NCBI GenBank assembly: GCA_027619145.1
Contig: JAQCGA010000033.1
Coordinates: 1-14,208 of the forward strand
Length of the DNA stretch: 14,208 bases
Reading direction: 5' to 3'
Source of the DNA: a bacterium
GTDB taxonomy: Bacteria; Latescibacterota; UBA2968; GCA-2709665
Part shown: piece by piece, positions 1-6,819 of the stretch
Layout: every line of letters begins with the position of its first letter
Position numbering within the stretch: the first letter of the stretch is position 1
Translations under genes and position numbers: made by a program
Notes under the pieces: model-generated
Database searches by the model: none
What the model was told of the DNA's origin: nothing
Seen by the model: only the letters and a program-made list of their open reading frames with translations

Positions 1-156
1 GTTCTCACCACATTGCCGGACACCCCCATCTCGGACCTGTTCCAGGTTGCTACTGAACAAACTCCCATTGCCGTCGTAGATGAGAACCAGGTTCTCCTGG
101 GCACCATCACGCGCACATCCATACTTGCCGGACTTTCCGGGGAGGGCACGTCATGA
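1..156 (+). CDS. proV: Glycine betaine/proline ABC transporter ATPase, C-terminal end (partial)
   Basis: The left edge cuts this gene, leaving the last 51 codons and a TGA stop. The readable end is a CBS-like half domain: a hydrophobic strand (TPIAVVDENQVLLGTITRTSIL) in the pattern 'PIAVVDxxxxLLGxITRxxIL', which is the usual C-terminal module of ProV/OpuAA-type ATPases. In that family the N-terminal part hydrolyses ATP to drive osmoprotectant import and the CBS pair senses ionic strength. No Walker motifs are visible because they lie outside the window. The stop overlaps the start of the permease gene by four bases (ATGA at 153-156), which indicates translational coupling in one operon. Identification rests on the short CBS end together with the permease and binding-protein genes that follow. 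Confidence 0.75.
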   Translation, partial: VLTTLPDTPISDLFQVATEQTPIAVVDENQVLLGTITRTSILAGLSGEGTS

Positions 157-989
157 TCCATCTTCCCATAGGAGACGCATTCGAAGTCTTCATCAACTGG
201 CTTAAAGCCACCTGCGGTCCATTTTTCGACCTCGTCAGCGCGGTCCTCGCCTCGGCCATTACGGTCTTTGAGGCCGGCCTGCTCAGCATACCGGCCCCCG
301 TACTTACCGGTCTCCTGGCCCTGCTGGCCTGGCGTGTGGCGGGACGGGGCGTGGGGCTCTTCGCCCTCCTGGGACTCTTCCTCGTGCAGAGCATGAACCT
401 CTGGACCGCCACTATGGAAACCCTGGCCCTGGTCATCGCCTCGGCGCTGGTCGCCCTCATCCTGGGCGTGCCCCTGGGCATTTGGGCCTCCCGGAACGAC
501 TTCGTGGACCGGCTGGTTCGGCCGCTCCTGGACTTCATGCAAACCATGCCCGCCTTCGTGTACCTCATCCCCGCCGTCCTCTTCTTCCGGCTGGGCAAAG
601 TCCCGGGGGCCGTCGCCACCGTCATTTTCTCCATGCCCCCGGCAGTACGATTTACCAACCTGGGCATCCGGCAGGTACCGGCGGACGTCATTGAGGCCGC
701 GCGCGCTTTCGGCTCCACGCCGCGTCAGATGTTGTTCAAAGTTCAGCTCCCCATCGCCCTCACCACCATCCTGGCCGGCGTCAACCAGACCATCATGCTC
801 GCGTTGTCCATGGTCGTTATCGCCGCAATGATCGGCGCCGGAGGTCTGGGGCAGCAGGTCCTCAAAGGCATCACCCAGCTTCGCATCGGCCTGGGCTTTG
901 AAAGCGGCATCGCCGTTGTTATCCTGGCCATCCTCCTGGATCGCATTACCCAGGCCCTGGCCAGAAGCCGTTCCACAAAATCGTCCTGA
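153..989 (+). CDS. proW: Glycine betaine/proline ABC transporter permease
   Basis: This is a 278-residue inner-membrane permease of the ProW/OpuAB type, which forms the channel for import of glycine betaine or related quaternary amines. It is strongly hydrophobic, with apparent membrane segments around residues 27-60, 66-80, 88-110, 130-155, 203-230 and 252-270. The cytoplasmic EAA loop that docks on the ATPase lies at residues 181-200 (EAARAFG at its start), preceded by the family-typical stretch FMQTMPAFVYLIP near 128-140. The length matches single-domain ProW proteins. The ATG overlaps the upstream ATPase stop (ATGA), which supports this start. The substrate-binding protein gene follows 28 bases downstream. 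Whether the true substrate is glycine betaine, proline betaine or choline cannot be told from sequence. Confidence 0.93.
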   Translation: MIHLPIGDAFEVFINWLKATCGPFFDLVSAVLASAITVFEAGLLSIPAPVLTGLLALLAWRVAGRGVGLFALLGLFLVQSMNLWTATMETLALVIASALVALILGVPLGIWASRNDFVDRLVRPLLDFMQTMPAFVYLIPAVLFFRLGKVPGAVATVIFSMPPAVRFTNLGIRQVPADVIEAARAFGSTPRQMLFKVQLPIALTTILAGVNQTIMLALSMVVIAAMIGAGGLGQQVLKGITQLRIGLGFESGIAVVILAILLDRITQALARSRSTKSS

Positions 990-1017
990 ATTCATTTTAA
1001 AAGGGAACCCAACCAAC

Positions 1018-1899
1018 ATGAAAAGCTTACTGTTCAAGCTGACGAACCTTCTCTTCATATCCATCTTCGCCACAGGACTGTTCACCGGTTGCAGCACATC
1101 CAGAACGGAATCGGATGCAAAGACCGTAAAGCTGGCATACGTAAACTGGGCAGACGCGGTGGCCATCACCTCTCTTGCACAGGCAATTCTGGAAGACAAA
1201 ATGGGCTACCACGTGAAAACGATGATGGCGGACGTGGCCCCTGTGTTCACCTCTATTGCACAGGGAGACAACGACGCCTTCCTGGACGTCTGGCTGCCGG
1301 TAACCCACGATGTCTATCTCAAGGAATACGGCGATCGTATCGTGGACCTTGGTGCCATCTACTCCAATGCCCGTATCGGCCTTGTGGTGCCCTCTTACGT
1401 ACCCATCACCAGCATTGAAGAACTCAACGGATCACAGAAAAATTTTCGGGGGCAAATCATCGGAATCGACTCCGGTTCCGGCATTATGCGTACCACCGAA
1501 AAAGCCATTGAAGTCTACGGCCTGAACCTGAACCTGATCTCTTCCAGCGGTCCGGCCATGGCAGCCGCACTCCAGAGCGCCATAGACAACAACGAATGGA
1601 TCGCCGTAACCGGCTGGCGGCCCCACTGGAAATTTTCCCGCTGGAGCCTCAAGTTTCTGGACGACCCGAAGGGTGTGTATGGCCAGGTTGAGCAGATCCA
1701 CGCCTACGCCCGAAAAAACCTGGAGAAAGACAAACCCCGCGTAACCCGGTTCCTGCGAAAGTATAGCCTCACGGACGCACAACTTTCCGGCCTGATGGAA
1801 CGGATCAAAGAAGGATCTGGAGAATCCGTGGACGCCGCACGGATCTGGATGAAGGAAAACGAGGAGATCGTGAACGCCTGGCTTCCTGCCAAAGAATAG
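1018..1899 (+). CDS. proX: Osmoprotectant ABC transporter substrate-binding lipoprotein (OpuAC/ProX type)
   Basis: This 293-residue extracytoplasmic protein captures glycine betaine-like solutes and delivers them to the permease. Residues 1-25 form a lipoprotein signal peptide with a positively charged start (MKSLLFK), a hydrophobic core and a lipobox ending in L-F-T-G-C25, so Cys25 should be lipidated. Features typical of the OpuAC fold include VNWAD (Trp44), FLDVWLP (Trp92), DSGSGI at 151-156 and the GWRPHW segment at 189-194. Trp and similar aromatic residues form the cage for quaternary amines in this family. The open frame extends upstream to 898 inside the permease gene, but I chose the ATG at 1018 because the signal peptide starts exactly there and a purine-rich AAAAGGGA lies about 10 bases ahead. 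It is the last gene of the operon and is followed by the terminator at 2021-2059. Confidence 0.92.
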   Translation: MKSLLFKLTNLLFISIFATGLFTGCSTSRTESDAKTVKLAYVNWADAVAITSLAQAILEDKMGYHVKTMMADVAPVFTSIAQGDNDAFLDVWLPVTHDVYLKEYGDRIVDLGAIYSNARIGLVVPSYVPITSIEELNGSQKNFRGQIIGIDSGSGIMRTTEKAIEVYGLNLNLISSSGPAMAAALQSAIDNNEWIAVTGWRPHWKFSRWSLKFLDDPKGVYGQVEQIHAYARKNLEKDKPRVTRFLRKYSLTDAQLSGLMERIKEGSGESVDAARIWMKENEEIVNAWLPAKE

Positions 1900-2020
1900 C
1901 CGGGCTTCCATTCCATGTCATGCGCGGTATCCGGTACTGACGGTGATGCGGTGATAGTACTTTGTTCGTTAGAAGTGCTGGAAGACAGGTGTTAGAGGTC
2001 GATTCTGTAAGCTCACCAGT

Positions 2021-2059
2021 AAGAAAGGCTTTGGGAGATATTGTCCCGAAGCCTTTCTT
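2021..2059. terminator. Bidirectional intrinsic terminator between proX and manA
   Basis: AAGAAAGGCTT (2021-2031) pairs perfectly with AAGCCTTTCTT (2049-2059). The stem continues inward through a T-G pair and GGGA/TCCC, giving a 16-bp stem with a 7-base loop (2037-2043). On the plus strand ATTTTGT follows, and on the minus strand the stem itself ends in TTTCTTA. The genes on either side converge, so one hairpin probably ends both transcripts. Its right arm overlaps the manA stop codon (TAA, 2058-2060) by two bases. A weaker 7-bp hairpin with no T-run lies at 1956-1979. Confidence 0.85.
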
Positions 2060-3053
2060 ATTTTGTCTCCGGGACCGAAGAGATCAGGTATTCAAGGGGC
2101 AGGTTCCCCTGGCGAGAAAGGGTAAAGGCACGTTCTGCCGGGATGAGGAAAGTGCTACCCTCTTTTGCTGGAAAAGATTCTTGTGGGGCAGAAATTTCGG
2201 CCTGGCCCGCAATGACGGTGAGCGCTGAAAACGAGGTGCCCGAGTTGTGCTCCGTAGATGCGCTTTCAGGTGCGAAGCGCTCCAGGCGGAAGTGTTCGGA
2301 CGCAACGAGGAGCGTGCAGGTTGGATCTGAACCGCATAAATTTTTCCAGGAGACGGGTTCTGGTTCGGGGGTATTAAAGGCGATTACGTCACGGGCTTGA
2401 TCTACGTGGAGTTCTCTGGGAGATCCGTCTGGCCCGGTTCGATTGTAGTCGTAGATACGGAAGGTGAGATCGCTGGATTGCTGGACTTCGTAGATCATGA
2501 CGCCCTGGCAAAGGGCGTGGACTGTGCCGGGCGGCACAAAAACAACGTCGCCGGGGTGTACGGGGAAAAACTGGACGACGTCTTCGGTTCGATTTTCCTG
2601 TACGGCCATTTCAAAACCTTGCGGGGTTATACCGGGCTTCAAACCGTATGCAACGCGGCCGTTTTCTGAGCGTAAAATATACCAGGCTTCCATTTTTCCA
2701 AAGGTGCCCAGGCTGTGTTTCTGCACATACGAATCGTCTGGATGAACCTGGATGGAGAGATCCTGGCGTGCATCCAGCAATTTAATAAGTAGCGGAAATT
2801 CACCTCGATATCTATCAAAAGTGGATTGGCCGAGCAATTCTCTACCATGGATTTGGGCGATGGCGCGGAGGGTGCTTCCAGAAAGAGGGCCAGCACACAC
2901 GGTGCTTTCCTGGCCTGGATAGGCAGAGACTTCCCAGGATTCGCCAATGGGGCAATTGGGTGGCAGTTTCTTATTGTAGTGTCGGGCAAGGTTGTCGCCT
3001 CCCCAAATGGTTTCTTTTAGATAAGATGCCAGAGGAAGAATAGTGGGCAACAT
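2058..3053 (-). CDS. manA: Mannose-6-phosphate isomerase, class I (zinc-dependent)
   Basis: This 331-residue cytoplasmic cupin enzyme interconverts mannose 6-phosphate and fructose 6-phosphate. It links mannose use to glycolysis and supplies GDP-mannose precursors. The length fits the short, Bacillus-like class I form rather than the roughly 390-residue enterobacterial form. The zinc site is readable as Q102-V-H104 in QVHPDD, Glu122 in GKMEAWYIL and His179 in PPGTVHAL. The conserved FRIYDYNR segment (198-205) carries the active-site Arg. The N-terminus WGG..LA and GESWEVS (37-43) are also family signatures. The minus-strand Shine-Dalgarno AGGAGA sits about 6 bases before the ATG. The gene is transcribed alone, convergent with proX and divergent from the sugar-catabolic block, and its promoter is at 3104-3132. 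Confidence 0.95.
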   Translation of the reverse strand: MLPTILPLASYLKETIWGGDNLARHYNKKLPPNCPIGESWEVSAYPGQESTVCAGPLSGSTLRAIAQIHGRELLGQSTFDRYRGEFPLLIKLLDARQDLSIQVHPDDSYVQKHSLGTFGKMEAWYILRSENGRVAYGLKPGITPQGFEMAVQENRTEDVVQFFPVHPGDVVFVPPGTVHALCQGVMIYEVQQSSDLTFRIYDYNRTGPDGSPRELHVDQARDVIAFNTPEPEPVSWKNLCGSDPTCTLLVASEHFRLERFAPESASTEHNSGTSFSALTVIAGQAEISAPQESFPAKEGSTFLIPAERAFTLSRQGNLPLEYLISSVPETK

Positions 3054-3103
3054 GGGAGGTCTCCTGGGGTAAGCGATCGAGGGTTTGTGCTTCGGAAGAT
3101 GAA

Positions 3104-3132
3104 AAAATACCTTGTATGGAACTGGATGTCAA
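3104..3132 (-). promoter_or_regulatory. Sigma70-type promoter of manA
   Basis: Read on the minus strand there is a perfect TTGACA -35 box (plus-strand 3127-3132), a 17-base spacer, and a TATTTT -10 box (3104-3109, four of six consensus bases). Transcription would start near 3097 and leave a leader of about 45 bases before the manA ATG. The -35 box lies inside the first of two direct repeats, which suggests regulation at this point. Confidence 0.65.
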
Positions 3133-3161
3133 TTCTGTTTGCCCCTGTGAATTCTGCTTGC
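3127..3161. repeat. Pair of 16-bp direct repeats at the manA -35 box, possible operator
   Basis: TGTCAATTCTGTTTGC (3127-3142) and TGTGAATTCTGCTTGC (3146-3161) are identical at 14 of 16 positions and are spaced 19 bases start to start, close to two helical turns. The first copy contains the manA -35 box (TGTCAA, the complement of TTGACA). The second copy lies just upstream on the manA side. It is within 100 bases of the divergent plus-strand gene, so a bound regulator could act on both directions. The binding protein is unknown, and tandem duplication without function cannot be excluded. Confidence 0.5.
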
Positions 3162-3244
3162 GGTCCTCTGGTTGTGGCATTAGGTTAATGTGAAAAGATT
3201 TGAGCCTTCATGAGCGTGCTATATTCAGGATGGAAGGAGTGGGA

Positions 3245-4064
3245 ATGATCAAGCTGGCAACCATGACAAGTGTATGCCCGGACTGGAGCCTGGACGAGGT
3301 GATAGACGGGATGAAAAAATACGGGTATCAGGGGCTGGAGCCGCGTGTAGGCTGGGGTCATGCCTCAGGGATTGAGCTGGATATGTCGGCGGACAAACGG
3401 AAGGCCGTGCGCAAGCGATTTGAACAGGAAGGATTGGAGATCTGTTGTGTGGCTACAGGTGCGCGGTTTGCAGCGACCGAGTCCGCCGATCTGGAGAAAA
3501 GCCTGACGGAGGCGCGTGCGGCTATTGACCTGGCTTCGGATCTGGGTGCGCCGCTTATCCGCACATTTGGTGGCGCACGCGGGGGGGGGTGAGTTGAACG
3601 GGATTGTCCACCGGACTGCGGAGGCGTATAAGAAGGTGGTTGACCAGGCTGCAAAAAAAAATGTAGTGGTGCTTTTTGAAACGCACGACGAATGGTGTGT
3701 TTCTACGCAGGTGCGAGAGGTCGTTGAACGGGTAAACCATCCGAACTTGAGGATCTTGTGGGACCTGATGCACACGCAGCGGTTTATGGAACGCCCTGCG
3801 GAGACGATGCAGACGATTGGGCATTTGACGGCGCATCTACATGTGCACGACGGACGGTATGAGACGCCGGAGGCCCGGATTACAACAGTGGGTCTGGGAG
3901 AGGGGACGATTGATCATACAACACCCGTGGAGCTGCTGAACGATGCAGGGTTCGACGGATATTTTTCGGTGGAAGTCATTCATAAGTCAGGGAGTGATCA
4001 CGATGCGGATGGGGTGCTAAAGCAGTACAGCGAGGGATTCCAGGGAATTGTGGGAAAGTTGTAA
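3245..4064 (+). pseudogene. Sugar phosphate isomerase/epimerase (xylose-isomerase-like TIM barrel), frameshifted at a 9-G run
   Basis: Two overlapping frames make one protein of about 272 residues, the normal size for the AP_endonuc_2/xylose-isomerase-like family (IolE, YcjR relatives). The first part runs from the ATG at 3245 to a TGA at 3590-3592. The rest continues in the +1 frame to 4064. The break is in the G-run at 3581-3589; with eight G instead of nine the frame reads straight through as ARGGGELNGIV. In joined numbering the probable metal-site residues are Glu145 (FETHDEW), Asp173/His176 (WDLMHT), His199/His201 (HLHVHDG) and Glu243 (SVEVIHKSG). The start is supported by AAGGAG at 3234-3239. 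Possible causes are a sequencing error, a real loss-of-function insertion, phase variation, or +1 recoding at GGG-UGA. The substrate is unknown; the neighbouring dehydrogenase suggests keto-sugar or inositol-like metabolism. Confidence 0.85.
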
Positions 4065-4168
4065 GCCTGTTGCGCGCATCGAGTGCATGCTGTTCGACTC
4101 ATTTCAGTGGAACTGAATGCAGGTAACATTCGATTGATCTGCCACGCATTTTGAATAAGGAGAGAGAG

Positions 4169-5263
4169 ATGGCCAAGAAATTGGGCGTGCTGGTCCACGG
4201 TGCAGGATGGGTGTCCACACAGCATATTCAGGCGTTCCACAAAAATCCGCATACAGAGGTCGTGGCAGTTTCCAGCAGGAAGCTGTCCAGCGCAAAAAAA
4301 CGCGCAGAAGAGGCCGGACTGGAAGACGTGGGCTTGTATAACAACTATGAAAAGGCGTTGCAGCACGAGGGCGTGGATATTGTCTGTGTTTGCACGCCCC
4401 AACATGTGCATGCGCAAAATACAATTGCGGCGGCCGAGGCCGGAAAACATATTGTCATTGAGAAGGGCGTAGCCAACAGTCTGGACGAACTCAAGGCGAT
4501 GCGCCGGGCGGTGCGCAAGGCAAAGGTGAAGACCATTGTAAGTTTTGTGTTACGCTGGAACCCTTTGTTTGAAACGTTGAAGACAATGGTGGCGGATGAC
4601 GCGCTGGGCGATGTGTATTACGTGGAAGCAGATTACCAGCACGATATTGCAAGCTGGTGGACGGGTTGGGAAGACGCCCGAAAAAAACGCACGGGTATCA
4701 GCGCGTTGTTGACAGGAGGCTGCCATGCGATCGATGCGATGCGCTGGTTTGCCGGAAAAGGGCAGTATGAGGCTGCTAAGCCGGTGGAGGTTTTTGCCTA
4801 TTCGGGCGGATATCGCAAGGGGATGAATAAGGAATTTAATTATCAGGCCAATGAGTGGGTAGATTCCAAACCGCTGGAGTACGATGATCTGGAAGTGGCG
4901 ATGGTGAAGTTTTCGAACGGGGCCATAGGCAAGGTATCGGTCAATTACGGCTGCGTGATGCCGTATACGTTTCCGCTGGAGATTTTTGGGAGCAAAGGTA
5001 CTGTGAAGGACAACAAGATTTGGTCACACAAGTTTCCTGGCCAGAATGATTGGGTGGAGATTCCGGCAGTGATGCCAGACAGTGCAGATGTGTCGCACCA
5101 CCCGTTCCAGGGGCAAATGGATCATTTTGTAGATTGTATTCTACAGAACAAGGAATCGCACTGCAATCTGGAAGACGCGATTGTGACGACTGAGATTGCG
5201 TTTGCTGCAATGGAGTGTTATAAGACAAAGAAACCGGTGAAGTTGCCTTTGATCAAGGGGTGA
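4169..5263 (+). CDS. Gfo/Idh/MocA family NAD(P)-dependent oxidoreductase
   Basis: This 364-residue cytoplasmic dehydrogenase belongs to the family that oxidises sugars, inositols and amino-sugar derivatives. The N-terminal Rossmann fold has a glycine-rich loop at residues 10-19 (HGAGWVSTQH) and the CTPQHVH segment at 75-81 that closes the nucleotide domain. The usual catalytic EKP motif appears as E98-K99-G100, keeping the lysine but with Gly for Pro. The second catalytic signature is G184-C-H186-x-x-D189. The C-terminal alpha/beta domain includes the FGSKGTV strand typical of the family. I chose the ATG at 4169 because AAGGAG lies 6 bases upstream; the frame stays open back to a TTG at 4151, which is less likely. 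It follows the TIM-barrel gene by 104 bases and precedes the sulfatase-fold gene by 4, so it is probably co-transcribed with the latter. Substrate is not predictable. Confidence 0.93.
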   Translation: MAKKLGVLVHGAGWVSTQHIQAFHKNPHTEVVAVSSRKLSSAKKRAEEAGLEDVGLYNNYEKALQHEGVDIVCVCTPQHVHAQNTIAAAEAGKHIVIEKGVANSLDELKAMRRAVRKAKVKTIVSFVLRWNPLFETLKTMVADDALGDVYYVEADYQHDIASWWTGWEDARKKRTGISALLTGGCHAIDAMRWFAGKGQYEAAKPVEVFAYSGGYRKGMNKEFNYQANEWVDSKPLEYDDLEVAMVKFSNGAIGKVSVNYGCVMPYTFPLEIFGSKGTVKDNKIWSHKFPGQNDWVEIPAVMPDSADVSHHPFQGQMDHFVDCILQNKESHCNLEDAIVTTEIAFAAMECYKTKKPVKLPLIKG

Positions 5264-5267
5264 GGAA

Positions 5268-6722
5268 ATGGCAAAGCGGAAGCGGAATCTGGTGTTGTTG
5301 GGCATAGACAGCCTGTGGGCGGATCATATGAGCTGCTACGGGTACCACCGACAGACCACGCCACATATTGATCGATTGGCGTCTCAGGGGGTGTTGTTCG
5401 AGAAGACGTATTGTCCGCACGTGCCCACCACATCTGCCTATGCATCGATGTTGACGGGAATGGATTGTTTTTCCACACAGGTGGTGGCCCTGCGGCACAA
5501 AGGTGGGTTGCGACCGGAAGTAAAGACGCTGCCCGAGATGTTGCGCGATGAAGGGTACGAGACAACATGCGTGGGGTTTACGGGAAATCCGAGTTCGCGT
5601 GGGTTTGACAATTACCTGGATTATAAGGCGTGGGGGAGTTGGGAGGAGAATCCGCTCCGCAAGGCTGAAGGGTTGAACGATGTCGCAATTCCAGAGTTAG
5701 AACGGCTGGCCTCCGGAAACAAGCCGTTCTGCTTATTTTTGCGGCATATGGATCCTCATTCTCCGTATTTGCCGCCTGCCCCGTTCGATCATCTCTTTTA
5801 TAGTGGAAATGAATGCGACCCGAAGAACAAGTCCATGGAGCCGGTGTTTGCATTCAAGCCGTTTTGTGATTTTTTTGCGAGCTGGATGCCACCGGGCGTG
5901 ACGGATGCGGAAGCCATTATTGCGCGGTACGATGGCGCATTGGCGTATATGGATGCCTGCATTCAGCGGATATTTACACGGTTAGATGAGCTGGGCCTGG
6001 CCGAAGATACGCTGGTGGTGCTCAATGGAGACCACGGCGAGACGCTGATGGATCACGATTGTTATTTTGACCACCACGGGACGTATGACTGTACGTTGCA
6101 CGTGCCGCTGATGCTACGTTTGCCGGGTGTGTTGCCGGAAGGCAAACGGGTGCCAGGGTACAATACGCATCAGGATCTGGTACCTACCATTCTGGAACTG
6201 CTGGGTGTGAAGTCGAAGATCAAGTTTGATGGGCGCAGCCTGATGGAATTGGTGCGTGGGAAACGGCAGCATCACAAGACGGAGTTTTATATTACGGAAG
6301 CGACCTGGATGCGGAAGCATGGATGGCGTACACCGGAGTGGAAGCTGATTGTGGCGCTGGAACCGGATTTCCACTTCAAGCCGGAGGTGGAGCTTTATAA
6401 CCTGGTAACGGACCCCGGGGAGAATGTGAACCTTGCAAAGAAGGAACCCGATGTGGTCCAGATGTTGAAAAACCGGATGGAAGCCTGGATTCAGAAGCGG
6501 GAGATGGAGACGGGGCTGACCAATCCGATGCACACGAATCTTCAGTGGCACGGCACGAAGCGGGAAGGACCTTTCCCCACGTCTCAGGCAGCGTACGATG
6601 AGATGCATATTGGATCGGTTGGAAAGGCGAAGAGTTTGCAGGCACGGGATGCGAAGAAAATGAAGAAGGCGAAAAAGGTAAAAAAGACGAAGAAAGCGCA
6701 GGTCCATAAGGGCAAGGGATGA
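5268..6722 (+). CDS. Sulfatase-family (alkaline phosphatase superfamily) hydrolase lacking the formylglycine motif
   Basis: This 484-residue protein has the sulfatase fold: LVLLGIDSLWADHMSCYGY at 8-26 with metal-ligand Asp14, MDPHSPY at 161-167 (His164), NGDHGE at 253-258 with Asp255/His256, and a C-terminal YNLVTDPGENVNLA (387-400) typical of sulfatases. The nucleophile motif C/S-x-P-x-R-x4-T-G is replaced by T54-T-S-A-Y58-x4-T63-G64, so neither the Cys/Ser converted to formylglycine nor the following Arg is present. The GKWHLG segment is likewise replaced by GFTGN (103-107). It may therefore be a Thr-nucleophile phosphatase or phosphodiesterase, or inactive. No signal peptide is visible, so it should be cytoplasmic. 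Residues 461-484 form a lysine-rich tail. The start has AAGGGG 7 bases upstream, within the end of the oxidoreductase gene, so the two are tightly coupled. Confidence 0.88.
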   Translation: MAKRKRNLVLLGIDSLWADHMSCYGYHRQTTPHIDRLASQGVLFEKTYCPHVPTTSAYASMLTGMDCFSTQVVALRHKGGLRPEVKTLPEMLRDEGYETTCVGFTGNPSSRGFDNYLDYKAWGSWEENPLRKAEGLNDVAIPELERLASGNKPFCLFLRHMDPHSPYLPPAPFDHLFYSGNECDPKNKSMEPVFAFKPFCDFFASWMPPGVTDAEAIIARYDGALAYMDACIQRIFTRLDELGLAEDTLVVLNGDHGETLMDHDCYFDHHGTYDCTLHVPLMLRLPGVLPEGKRVPGYNTHQDLVPTILELLGVKSKIKFDGRSLMELVRGKRQHHKTEFYITEATWMRKHGWRTPEWKLIVALEPDFHFKPEVELYNLVTDPGENVNLAKKEPDVVQMLKNRMEAWIQKREMETGLTNPMHTNLQWHGTKREGPFPTSQAAYDEMHIGSVGKAKSLQARDAKKMKKAKKVKKTKKAQVHKGKG

Positions 6723-6742
6723 GGTAAATTGGCAAGGGTCCA

Positions 6743-6771
6743 TTGGCATTTGTTCATTTAGAAGGTACGCT
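6743..6771 (+). promoter_or_regulatory. Weak candidate promoter ahead of the C45 gene
   Basis: TTGGCA (6743-6748, five of six -35 consensus bases) is followed after exactly 17 bases by TACGCT (6766-6771, only three of six). It lies in the 97-base gap between the sulfatase-fold gene and the C45 gene, followed by a small 5-bp hairpin (CGGTG 6774-6778 / CACCG 6784-6788). This may give the second half of the block its own start, but read-through from upstream explains the layout equally well. Confidence 0.22.
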
Positions 6772-6819
6772 TCCGGTGTTCTGCACCGTTGGATTCGGGA
6801 CATTCACAAAGGGAATCAG

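Noticed and set aside
898..1017. Upstream extension of the ProX frame into the permease gene
   Set aside because: The lipoprotein signal peptide starts at the ATG at 1018, and the extension only overlaps permease coding sequence.
1900..2057. A replication origin at the G/C bias reversal
   Set aside because: The switch is from C-rich to G-rich as expected at an origin, but I see no DnaA boxes (TTATCCACA-like), no AT-rich unwinding region and no origin-linked genes.
4103..4117. Small inverted repeat TTCAGT-GGA-ACTGAA ahead of the oxidoreductase gene
   Set aside because: A 6-bp stem with a 3-base loop and no T-run is too weak to call a terminator, and no second copy supports an operator.
6680..6686. 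A_AAA_AAG slippery heptamer in the correct frame in the lysine-rich tail, with a -1 stop at 6707-6709
   Set aside because: A run of Lys codons produces this heptamer by chance, and I see no clear downstream stem-loop or upstream stimulatory site.
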